Source of the DNA: Glandiceps talaboti
Taxonomy: Eukaryota > Hemichordata > Enteropneusta > Spengelidae
Direction: 5' to 3'
DNA length: 64,000 nucleotides
Assembly (NCBI RefSeq): GCF_964340395.1
Contig: NC_135564.1
Span: forward strand, 9,786,391 to 9,850,390
Shown here in pieces: positions 52,956 through 64,000 of this stretch (the first letter of the stretch is position 1; the number at the start of each line of letters is the position of its first letter). Under the pieces are notes generated by a model, which saw only the letters and a program-made list of their open reading frames with translations, had not been told where the DNA came from and ran no database searches. The translations under genes and the position numbers were made by a program.

Positions 52956-54722
52956 CACTTCCAGTCACGATGTACCCCGTGTACTTAACATTTACACTAT
53001 ATTCATGGAACATCAGCGTTTGTATTGCTGTACCAAATTTAGTGCTGTCCATGACGGAAAAGTGACATCTGTGTGGCATTGGTGATGACTAGTACTATAA
53101 GATGGTAACAAAAATGCTAAAAAAAAATCATACGTACAAACACTTTTTCGGGTTAAAGAACAGACTTACCTCGATCTAAGCGTGGTTCTACAAGTTTTGT
53201 CCACCTCTATGACTGCATAGAAATATTGACGGCTTTAAAGACAGTGCCGAGTTATGATTCTCTTATCTTATCTTGTCTTGTCTTGTCTTGCGCACTTCGA
53301 TCAATAAACACCGCTGAGCAAAGTGTTGCGGTTTTAAGTCAACCACACAGTTTGAAAATTATATATAAATACATGTACACATGTTACAGGGCCTTTGAAC
53401 AACTTGAATGTAAATTAACAAGAGGCCGTAGAATGCGTGCATACAGACTCCACTTAAGCAATGGGTGGGAGTTATAATTTCATAAGTACGTCACGATGGC
53501 AGTCATCATGTTATAGGGAAATGTAACTCAAAACTTCCGTTCATATCTTTTGTCTTTTTCTTTTTCTTTTGGGGGTGGGGGTAAGCTAAATACCTACCGC
53601 AAAGGACAAAAAATAGATTTGTTAACTACAAGCTTTAATGTGCATGAAGTTGCAGCTGCACATACGTGTGAAGGAAGGAAGGTATGTAGGTAGCAAATTT
53701 TCTCAAAAGTTCCTGAAACTATCCGTCAAAATAAAAATATTTTTTAAACAGTCAACCATTTAATATTGGGAAGAGTAGTGGAAACATTTTGACTCACATT
53801 TCAACGGAACACCATCGGACGAATCATGTGCATCATCATCATGACGTCGAACGACCAGGGTATAAATCCAAAGTTTTTGTTCGAATGCGTTCAATATTGT
53901 TTGCGTCATGAGGTATAATTTAACTTGTTACTGAAAGACAGTACCGGGTACTACTACGTGTAATTAAAACATTATGTGAATTCTTCAAGTTGTATATTAT
54001 ATTACATGACGTAACGTCTAATTAATATGGTAATTTGAATATTTAATAAAACCTAACCAGTCCATAATACCACCGTTATTTAATAATAAATGATTTCTGT
54101 GTCGATAAGAATTAGCATGATTTAAACTTGATTAGTGCCATTCGAATGTTTAACGAAACGAAACTAATGTTTGACAGAAAACAAAACCGGTACTGATACA
54201 AAAAGAATCATATCAATGGATTAATATTAAGAAAATATTGATTTAAACTTAAAATGTTTGTCCCCAATGTGTTATGAATCCTTTATATACTTGAAAGTGA
54301 TATTCGCTATTCATTATTTGTACATTCATAAAGCTACTGTGCCTAGAATTCTAGGATAAACATTAAGCTAGCATGGATATATTATTATTAGGGAATTTTT
54401 TTAAAAAAAATCTAAAACCGTACTTCCCCTGCAATCATAGTTTGTGGACGGCTGTCCGCGTTTGTTTGTTTGTTTATTTATTTGTTTGTTTGTCATCACG
54501 TTGATAAGGCTAGAGTATGATTCTTTGTTTCGAATTATTATTACTCTACGATAATGCATAGATAAGGAAGTTCAACGTGGATTTAAGCGTGGGAGGTGTG
54601 CCTGGGAGTTGCGTTCAGGGGGTGTGACTGATCGTAGTCCTTTCTCAAGTCTATATCTACAGAATATCGATGAGTAGAGTTGTAGTGTTGTAAGGTATAA
54701 TAACCAGGGGTGCGTGTGGAAC

Positions 54723-54893
<171 letters not shown>

Positions 54894-56657
54894 ATTTGAA
54901 ATAGTATATTGATCTTCATAAAATCGGGTAATCAGGGTATTATCCAGAGTTATGGTTAGTGTGTTAACCACGTAAAATATGCAAAGTAAAATTGAAGCAA
55001 TTAGATCATACACCCGTGACTTAAAACATATTTAGAAGAGCTTTTAACAATTTAATCTGAAGTAGATGTTCGATTGAATTGCTTCGTCGAGGCATTGACG
55101 TAATTATCATGAGAATACTCGTGTCCATATGCGTGGCAGGCAGCCTGAGGGATAAGAAAATTTCATAACCGGCATCACTCACGTTATATACCATGAATAA
55201 AACGACCAGAACAGGCTGTACATAAAGGTTTTAAGTTTACTTCTAAATAATACTTCTTGTAGATGCACCGGATGTCATGATAATGGTTGAAAGTAAAGCT
55301 AACGTTCTTATAAAAATGAGTCAATTGAAGTCTTAGATTTTTTTTTCAGACAGTGTGATCAGACTCAGACTCATCTATCGTCGCCTACTTAAGAAGTCAT
55401 TATGGTCGAACAATTCAAGCTGCTAGTAGAAGCTGAAAACCTCAAGTACATTCTAGCGTATACATTTTGGTCTATAAGTCTAATAGTGGTGCTTCAGATG
55501 TCAACAGCTTTTTTCAACATGAATCAATTCTTTTCTTCTAGGCATTTAAATTATTGAGTGGGCCCTTGTCGTTATCTTTGTCATCAGGGTCGAAGTTAAT
55601 TGACTAAATTGTTGGTTCGAGGTCCTGATCGAGCATACTTTAACGGGGAAGCATATCGCACGTTTACAGCCGTTTTAGGGGCGACATCAGTTCACTGGAC
55701 ATGATGAATCATTGATGTAGGATAAAAACTAAATTCTTTTACGAGGGGGTGAGCCATTTTAGTGATCATCCTACAAAATCGATTTTACTTTTAATGAATG
55801 TTTTATACCCCTAAATAGAAATATTTCCTTAAAAATGTCAAATTGAGAAAAGGGAGGAATTTTTGCTATAGTGTATGCATGGCACTAAAATAAAGTCAAG
55901 TGTCAGCAAAAGAATAGTTTTTACTCACTACAGACATACTGGCTTTACTGTTGAGTATATTCATAGCATTACTGATATTACTACATACTGATGGGATGGG
56001 GATGGCGGGGGGGGGGGGTGTCTGAGGCCTATGTATATAATTTGTTATCCAACATTGAACTATTGATCTCACCCCTTATATATATTCGTTGCAATCTTCT
56101 GGATATTCTCATTCTTAAATTGAATTTTCACGTCTAAGTTTGACGACAATTTAACATGTATCTTGATATCTCTTTTCAGAATCCATATGCAAAATCAGTT
56201 TACTGTCAACATTAATATATGAATAAAACAAATCCCCTGTTATAATAAACAGTTCTAAGGCATATAGGTAACGTATGGTGTAATTTGTAAAAAAAAAAAA
56301 AAAAAAAAAATTTGAATTATCAGAAATTAGAGTTGTAAAGTCTGGATGGTATGTATGGTAACACAATAATTGCAAAAGATTGAACAATATATGAAACAAA
56401 CTACATACAATGAAAATCATGAGACCTGAATCAAATATCTTAGCAACAGTGCTACATTTTAACATTTTAGTCACAACAATCTTGCTATCATAGCTACATT
56501 TTATCGACTTGCTCAAAAAATAGGTCTGTTAATCAGATTTTTGTTGACCCAACGATAAAATGTAGCAATGTTAGTAAGATTTTTGTCCAGCCAGACGACG
56601 TTTTGTTTCAGGTCTCGTGATTTGAGTAATTTATTATTGTAATTTGTAATTTCTATT

Positions 56658-56769
<112 letters not shown>

Positions 56770-56870
56770 TGCAACACGATTCCTTGACTCCCTGTGGAGC
56801 AAGGTAACTATTTTTGCGACATACTTATGTGCAAATTAGTCCACAAGTTGACAACCATGCAATAAATCAA

Positions 56871-56884
56871 ACACACACACACAC

Positions 56885-56964
<80 letters not shown>
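56871..56964. repeat. (CA)n microsatellite
   Basis: About 47 units with one G substitution (near 56889). Confidence 0.97.
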
Positions 56965-56966
<2 letters not shown>

Positions 56967-57449
56967 TCCAGCTAAGAAGCAGAAATTTAATGTACCAGTT
57001 GCCCAGTAGTCTACGGCGCTGGTCTGTGATCCGATAACTATCCTTTTCTTGCAACTTCTTATAATATCCATTAAACATGATTGTTAACAAAGCCCCAATT
57101 TGAAAATCATTATCAATTTATCTGTTTAAATTTCCTATTATTAGCTTATTTTGTAAACTGACACGTTCACATCAACATAAAGACTTCCTTTTAATAATCA
57201 AACAGCGTTACGTATATATGTAATCATTTCCCAATGCGATCAATCAGCTTATGGAAAAATTTTCCACTTAAATCTGCAACTGAGACACTTTTTTTCTCTC
57301 TCTCATAAAATTACCAAAGATATATTCACTAAAATTGGTCAGTTACTTATAAAAAGACATTGTATATGTTATTTAGGGGTCAATTTTATCTTCTAGCTAA
57401 CAGTAGAGATTGTTTGTGACAGCCATAAGAGAGTCACTATTATTTACGG

Positions 57450-57451
57450 CG

Positions 57452-57482
<31 letters not shown>

Positions 57483-57508
57483 GTGTGTGTGTGTGTGCGT
57501 GCGCGCGC

Positions 57509-57559
<51 letters not shown>
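57450..57559. repeat. (GT)n with an internal (GC)n core
   Basis: GT repeats with a GTGCGTGCGCGCGCGCG segment at about 57495-57512. Alternating purine-pyrimidine with GC, so a potential Z-DNA former. Confidence 0.9.
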
Positions 57560-57560
<1 letters not shown>

Positions 57561-59552
57561 TGGGGATGTCCGGAAGAATTACCGAAGAACACCAAAAATA
57601 ATAAAAATACAAAAAAATGCAATACAATGCACTACAATGCAATATAATACATTATATTATACCGGTATATTGATGGCGCAAATCGAGAGATCTGATTGGT
57701 CTAGACATCGAACTAGTGCGTCTAAAATGAGCGATAATGCACAGTTGGCACGCGTCCAAATTTTGATGTTCACTGTTCGTCTACGAACGTTGTAGAAGTT
57801 GTAGTCCGTGCAGGGATAGGGCGCAAATGAAACCAGAAAATGTTGCGTCTTATCTTGTTTCCGATATTTTCAATATACTGCAGGGCCGTAGCCTGACAAA
57901 AATTGCCAGGGGGGGGGGGGGGGGCAGAACTTTGTCTTGGTGCAATCACATGCATTTGAAATTTAGAAAAGTGACTAATTTACATCCATTTGCATACAAT
58001 TTACATAATATCTATTTTAGCATACGCAATTAAATATCATATGTAAGGCTAGAAAAAATAAAAAAGCTGGTCAACGGGCAACCTAACCCATCATATTGCG
58101 TAGGTAGGTAGAATTTCATTTTTTTCACAATGCTTGACAAGGATAAAACAAACCATATGGCCCCTTCTGTCACCTACACAAAAGTGGAAATATAAAATTA
58201 TGTGGTACAATATGATACATTAAAATAACAGTGATAGCCAACAACAATAATACTCTGAATGAGATTACTTTCCACAGGATGTGGATTTCACACGCATACG
58301 GAGATGTCTCTAATTAGCTCTAACCTATACAGGGAGGTACTTAGCCAGACACCATCCATCTTGTTTTGGGAGAAAGGCAATTATCACCTTGATTGCTACT
58401 GATTGGAGAGACAACTCCAAAGGTGGAAAAAAAATGAAAGTAAGACAGTGTAGGAGGCCATTTAGAGGCATAACATATCAAACCATAGACATAATTTAAA
58501 GTCTTACAATACTTGAATATGGTAATAAAATACCAGAATTGAAACAATTATGCTATACATTACATATTATCTGGTAGTGTATTTTGTTGTGGCAAAGCTG
58601 AAAGATATTTTGCGGATGTGCACTTGGTAAATGACTTCTCCTGAAGTTTAATTTGGTTTTAAAAAATCCCGAATAAAGAGCAAAACATTTCAAGACTTTC
58701 AGACTTTGATGGCCCTATGACTGTTCAGCACACTCCCATGGTCGTAAACCTTTACTCAATTCATTTAAGTGCACATTGGATATGCAACAGCTTAATTTAA
58801 TCTCAATTCATGCTTGTATGCATGCCAAGTAAACCACTGTATAAGATATTATATAATTTGGAATAGACTCAAATGTATATTGTTACATGTACTATTCAGA
58901 AAATATAGAGAAATATCCTTAATTTTGTAACAAATGCGAAGCCCGCATGAGGATATATTGCCCATCACCAAAAAAATATATGGGTAGGTTGAACAGCTTT
59001 TTCATTTTTCCTGGCCTAATGTCACATCTTTCAAAGTAGTTGCCGAAAAGATATCACATTCAAAGTAAAAAAAACTCAAACTTTTAAATAAAAAAAAATT
59101 GGATGGTGCTTTCTCAAATAAGTTACACAACAAAATAATCATTTTCTTTACCCTACTCCCAAGACTTTTATGGCTCTCCTTTATGTTGGAACCCAAGATG
59201 AAATCAGTGAATTCTCCTTGTCATTATCATTATAATGGGAAATAATTGAAGTTTGGATTTTGATGTCGAAGGTACAGCTCTGTTTACAAATTCAGGGCCA
59301 TTCTTTCCATAGCAAATTGTCGCTTCAAAATGAATTGCGGAATAACGCTAGTGTCAGTGCAATGAGATAATTATATCGAACAACATTTTAACCAAAGACA
59401 ACGCCGAACACAATTATTGAAAGTGGATCTTTAAAGAGTGAATCTTAAATTGCGTACCTAGTTTAATAGTTTTTCAGGGCCACCAAATATTCCCAAAAGA
59501 GGTCTGTCGTTTTATCAGTAAATGTTTTAATATAAGGAACAATATGTAAATG

Positions 59553-59680
59553 ACAATACAATGCAATACAATACAATACAATACACTACAATACACTACA
59601 ATACAATACAATACAATACAATACAATACAATACAATACAATACAATACAATACAATACAATACAATACAATACAATACA
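59553..59680. repeat. (AATAC)n microsatellite
   Basis: About 25 pentanucleotide units with two AACAC-type variants. The minus-strand poly-(VLYCI) frame is an artefact. Confidence 0.95.
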
Positions 59681-60593
59681 CTTATAGAAAAATAAAACAT
59701 CCACAAATTGACTTCAGTATTACTTTATTAAATACAGCCTTGAGATAGTCGTTATCTTGTGTAACTTCAAAGGTAATAAAATAAATATGTCTTGTATTTC
59801 AAAAGGATTGATAATAACCTTCCCCTAAATACCCCCAGACTACATAAACGGTATCTAGCTATAGAGTCTCGCTCGCTTTCTTACTACATATCTAGCTTAT
59901 AGCAGGATGTGTTCTTTTCACAGATGATTTAAAAAGTATATATATTTTTATTTAATCTGTTGCAAATCTTTTGATATGTTTTTGCAATATTAATTGCTAT
60001 ACAAGCCTAGATAGTTATATTGTTCATGAAATGAAGTGTGTACTTTAATATCAACATTCATGTAAAACGAAACTTTGGATGGCTCGGTTTGTTACTCCGA
60101 TAATCCTAAACTCAACAGTACATATATCTAACTGAATATTTATATTTCAGGGTAGTATTAAGGCGATGTAAGTGCAAAAAAATGATCACGTGATTACACC
60201 GTTGGCTGAAAGTGAGCTCATAAAAAAGATGAATCAATTCTAACTCTAAATAGTTCATAACTGTTAACCAGATTAATAACACAGTTTCATTTTCGCATTC
60301 AAAGTTCAACGCACTTTTGAATGGCAAATATGCGTTATGATACTCGCACATGTGCGCATAGACTATTGAAATACAGTCGTTGGCGGCGCTCTTTACAATC
60401 TTCGCTGCACACAACGCCATTAATTCATGATTGAATTGTTTAAAGGGGAATCTGCTGTCTACACAGTGTGAGCGTGATTTAGTAAAAATAAAACTGTGCT
60501 TTCAGTTTCCAGTTTTACAGTTTCTGTCGCATATTGCATAATCTAATTTGAACTACACTGTACTTGGTCATGCATGAATTATAAATAATCGTA

Positions 60594-60748
60594 TTAGTCA
60601 TATGAGGTCTTGTATTCTTCGTTGTGGCTTTCCAGCGATATCTGTTCCCTATTTTTATTAAGACGCTCGTTAAGGATTTTCACCAGGGCGTGTCGTACAA
60701 GGGGCAGTAGAGTGTCAGAAATGTCATCGTTATCAGAACCTCGCATCT
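60594..60748 (-). CDS. Doubtful terminal coding exon, unknown protein
   Basis: On the minus strand a strong acceptor (CTTCTCTCACTTTTTCCACAG) precedes an open frame starting MRGSDNDDISDTLL, then a predicted amphipathic helix (LVRHALVKILNERLNKNRE) and HNEEYKTSYD before a stop. Composition looks protein-like. No family recognised. No matching upstream exon found: the nearest minus-strand donor (at about 60840) does not keep this frame. The plus strand is also open here, so this is a weak call. Confidence 0.2.
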
Positions 60749-62559
60749 CTGTGGAAAAAGTGAGAGAAGAAAATGGAGTAATTAGTACGTGGAAAAAACA
60801 AATGGTTTTTATCACGGCACCTGTGGTGGCGTCCTTACTTTTGTGCCTTACATCGCTTGATGAGATTTCCTCTACTCATCTCATTCCTAACTTTGAAGAA
60901 GATGTGTCTTGAACACGTGTGTAAGCAAGTGAATGCATGTGGCATTCATTTCAAGTTGGGATTCACTTATTCACCCATCCACGTCAGTCGTTAAACCTGA
61001 TTCATACATATTCGTGTATGCCCCGTCTGACATTACGTTCTTGCAAACAACCAGAGAACAATTTTTTTCGGCGGATGCAAAGAAAAGTAATAACCTTCGC
61101 GGTGCGTTTTTTAATGGCACCGAAAAATAATTGTACGTTGTTGTGGTTGTTGTATGCTTTGTGAACCTCGGACGTTTATTTAATGAACCCTCTCTATTAT
61201 AAATGAGAGGCAATGTAAAAATGTGAGTTGAAGATAGAAAATTAGACCCAGAAGGTGACAAATTACATGATACACAAATGACTGTTTGTTTTATTTTTCA
61301 GCCCCCCAAAAAAATGTTTGGTTCCGGTTACCCGACCCACCTAGTATTTCACTGCCGACCCTAAAGGTTTTTTTTATGTATTCGAGAAAAAAATAATAAA
61401 ATAACGAAAATTGTGAAGTCTAGCAAGAAATAGTGGATGCTGTAACTGACATCAACTTAAAAAAGACAATATAAAACTGTTCTTCCCATGTGTAATTGCT
61501 GTACGTCTGATGAGAAGCTAGATACCAATAACACAGAGACCATATGGAAAACAACAGAAAACATAATTACCTGAACTAGACACTCACATATGAAATATGT
61601 ATAAATAATCTACCTACCCCACCTATTTAAAAAATTGAGCGTGATCGGAAGCACACTATTTTCTTTATAGAGAATTCAACAACCAACACAGGGCACTATA
61701 GACGGTTGGTCCATCAAAATATGTTGCATTCAATTCCCATGTCGTTATTTATAGTAGTTTTTGTTAATGAGTTTTATTTATTTGACGTTAAAAATACAGA
61801 TTTATTTTACCGTTCAACGTATAAACGAAAAGTCTCTGTAAATGGTTTCAGTACATTGAAAATGGATGAAATGAATTGACGGAGTATCAAAGCGAACTTA
61901 ACATTACCTGTTACAACACTGTGAATGAAAGAGTCACATTGATTGACAACATCCTGATATAACGCATACAGCGCCCCTGGGATAAGAATTGCTTGTTATT
62001 ATAACGCCCTCAAGCGTTAAATGTTATAATAACTGGGTTGAGGTTGGCATCTACGGTGTCAAACTTTGTAAACGTAAAAGATATTTAACCGATTTTCATT
62101 TGGCTTACGAAGATTAAAAAAACTACTTTGGACGTCTTTCACGGTTCTATTACGCCAGAATCAACACGCCTGACTGAAAATAACCGCCCAAAGTATATTG
62201 ATTTTGAAAAATAAGACCCTTTCTCCTTGCGTGTGACGTGTTTTCACAAGACTCGGTGTCACTCATTCCCCCCTGCGAAGTAAAAGACAAACAGACACGC
62301 ATGCTATGGCGTAGATATCACCTTGCGAGTTATTGCACTTTATGAAAAACGTCATGAAATCTTATAGTGACGTCATTTGTTCACAAAGAAAAGCTGTCTG
62401 CGCGTGAACAATGTACACATTTTTGATCAATTGATTTAAATGTGCCAAGCATAGACTACAACTTTATATTTCTAGATGATTTACTCTTTCTTATTTTCAT
62501 TTTCTTTCTCGCGACTGGTTGAGCTTTAACCAGTTGTTTAATCGTAATACAAACGGCTT
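60749..62559. other. Stretch without recognised genes
   Basis: Holds MITE family B copy 5 (61315-61660) and unique sequence. A plus-strand frame to 60912 is noted and not accepted as a gene. Confidence 0.5.
61315..61660. mobile_element. MITE family B, copy 5
   Basis: Starts GTTTGGTTCCGGTTACCCGA and ends GAGCGTGATCGGAAGCACAC. Interior AATAACACAGAGACCATATG as in the other full copies. Confidence 0.7.
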
Positions 62560-62870
62560 GTCGATGGCTGAGTGGTTAAACCACTTTCCTCTTACCACTA
62601 CGGTCGGGGTTCGAACCCATTCAGGGTTTGATTAAATTTACAACGCTGAAACAAGTAAGAAGAGCGTCGTTCAGTTTGACTCTACCTAACAACGCAGGTT
62701 TTCTCCGGGTACTCCGGTTTCCTCCTGCACTAACACTGAACTTCCCCCTGTTTTTGGACAATGCCTCAGGCTGTTGGATGATACATAACAAACAAATAAA
62801 TAAATATATAAATACATACATACATACATACATGCATGCATGCATGCATACATACATACATACATACATA

Positions 62871-62902
<32 letters not shown>

Positions 62903-62948
62903 TGCATACATACATACATACATACATACATACATACATACATACATA
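62560..62948 (+). mobile_element. tRNA-derived SINE with tetranucleotide tail
   Basis: A tRNA-like head has A box TGGCTGAGTGG at 62565-62575 and B box GGTTCGAACCC at 62608-62618, the internal RNA polymerase III promoter. The body contains GTTTTCTCCGGGTACTCCGG followed by TTTCCTCCTGC, a segment that recurs in many invertebrate SINEs. It ends in CATA/CGCA tetranucleotide repeats (about 62812-62947). The head does not fold as a full functional tRNA with an obvious anticodon arm, so it is called a SINE, not a tRNA gene. Confidence 0.7.
62812..62947. repeat. (CATA)n/(CATG)n/(CGCA)n compound microsatellite
   Basis: Tail of the SINE: CATA units, then CATG, CGCA and CATA again. Open frames over it are artefacts. 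Confidence 0.93.
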
Positions 62949-64000
62949 AAACTGATATTTAGATAATTATGCAAATCAAGAAATGCCGAAGTCTCGGCTA
63001 GTGTATTAATACTACTAAGCGCCTTTGGTTCACACTTGAAGGCCAAGTTGAGATCGATAATATTTCGGCTTGAAAAAAAAGTGTTCTGCCAGAGCTAGGG
63101 AAACAGAACAAAATGATAATCCTATTTAATCTCTTCTGAAAAGCTAACCCTTATGCGAGAACCTGGGATTGAAACACTGGCCTTTAACCCACTTTCATAC
63201 GCTATATGTCGACGCTGGTTCTACATGTAATAAATAGGCTCTATGTATTATCTGTGTATTTTGCACGCAGGCTTGGGCCTCATTTACATACTGTTTCTAT
63301 TAACTACTAATATAGTTGATCCAATCCCATGAGTCATTGCGCGCATGGTATTAATTATATGCAGATTGCCCAGAGTTTTGCGGTCAGCTATCATCACACG
63401 TATTTTGTTTCTGCCGTTTGAAAAGGTAAACACCATCAGACTGTAGCATTATTAGTTCGCTAGATCCTAGTACTCCGTTTTGGGTAGATCAAACTTGTTC
63501 AAACCTCGTTATTGTTTTTCAATGATAGTCATTTTTTAGTATTATATCTGAAATAAATGAATATCGTTGCATTGAACAAATTCGTAGAAGTGAACATGAA
63601 GAGTAACCAATTGCATAAGTGATTTATAAGTTAAAGTAGTACGCCCCTAAGCTTGGAAATAAAAGCATTAAAAATGCTTCGCTGTTACTTGTGATCAAGA
63701 CAGCTCAAAGACATTCACACACAAAAAAATTAGTGTTCATAGTATATTCTTTAAAATAGAGGTCAAAATGATACCAAAACTAGGCATGATTTCAGAATCC
63801 AATATGGCCGCTGAGTACTGTGGTAACTCTATGGAATACTAAGAGGATGTCGTGCTCTTTGAAAAGAAGACCGTGAACCTACAATTTACGTTTCAAACGG
63901 AGGAGGAACTACTTTTCTTACGGCAACGTTTGATAGATTTTAAGAACTTCGATGCTAGGGGCATTCTACCTTTATAGTATTTATGGTTTGCATGAGAAGG
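62949..64000. other. Right end of the window, no gene recognised
   Basis: AT-rich unique sequence. A CAATATGGCCGCTGA motif (about 63801-63815) resembles a YY1 site, but no coding exon was seen near it. Confidence 0.45.

Noticed and set aside
57838-57960. Poly-G-containing segment after CAGGGCCGTAGCC
   Set aside because: Looks like the end of a dispersed repeat, but no second copy in the window allows a call.
60610-60912. 100-residue plus-strand frame
   Set aside because: No family match; the opposite strand has the better splice context, and neither is well supported.
62560-62640. Functional tRNA gene
   Set aside because: A and B boxes are present, but I cannot draw a full cloverleaf with matched acceptor stem and anticodon arm, and it is followed by a SINE-like body and tail.
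63130-63220. Second tRNA-like segment on the minus strand (GTTTCAATCCCAGG)
   Set aside because: Only a weak B-box-like match and no A box at the right distance.

Overview
The window is eukaryotic nuclear DNA from a metazoan. It is AT-rich, has multi-exon genes with GT-AG introns, many long microsatellites, several families of short palindromic transposon-like elements and a tRNA-derived SINE. I spliced three genes by eye from intron signals and reading-frame phase, and a fourth is a one-exon coding region with a likely upstream leader. A full-length polycystin-1-like receptor, a methionyl-tRNA formyltransferase and a bursicon-alpha-like cystine-knot hormone together suggest a marine invertebrate. 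A hemichordate or echinoderm would fit, because bursicon is known from echinoderms and protostomes but not vertebrates. The species is an inference; a lophotrochozoan cannot be excluded.

Layout. (1) 1-1192, minus: the 5' half of a galactose-3-O-sulfotransferase-like gene (two exons, running off the left edge). (2) 1193-3911: intergenic DNA between two divergent genes, with GACA repeats and a TTAA-bounded foldback. (3) 3912-36162, plus: a complete polycystin-1-like gene, 26 coding exons, 13,398 coding bases (a multiple of three), 4,465 residues: signal peptide, WSC, about 17 PKD-type repeats, REJ, GAIN/GPS, PLAT, 11 membrane segments with a polycystin domain, and a C-terminal coiled coil. (4) 36163-38994: intergenic DNA between convergent genes, with one MITE. 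(5) 38995-46464, minus: a complete MTFMT gene of 10 coding exons, 437 residues, whose exon phases all join. (6) 49587-49946, minus: the bursicon-like secreted cystine-knot protein, coded in one exon with a strong acceptor just upstream of its ATG. (7) 50000-64000: gene-poor, repeat-rich DNA with a SINE near 62.56 kb and one doubtful minus-strand exon.

The genes do not form a functional cluster: Golgi glycan sulfation, a membrane receptor/channel, mitochondrial translation initiation and a secreted hormone. The most interesting observations concern the polycystin gene. Its splice sites have been tandemly duplicated twice (three acceptors before exon 18, about 21 donor copies after exon 23). 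One intron begins with GC. A His/Ser/Arg-rich insert of about 340 residues occupies a cytoplasmic loop, and a cysteine-rich non-PKD module lies inside the PKD array. No wholly new multi-gene system was recognised.
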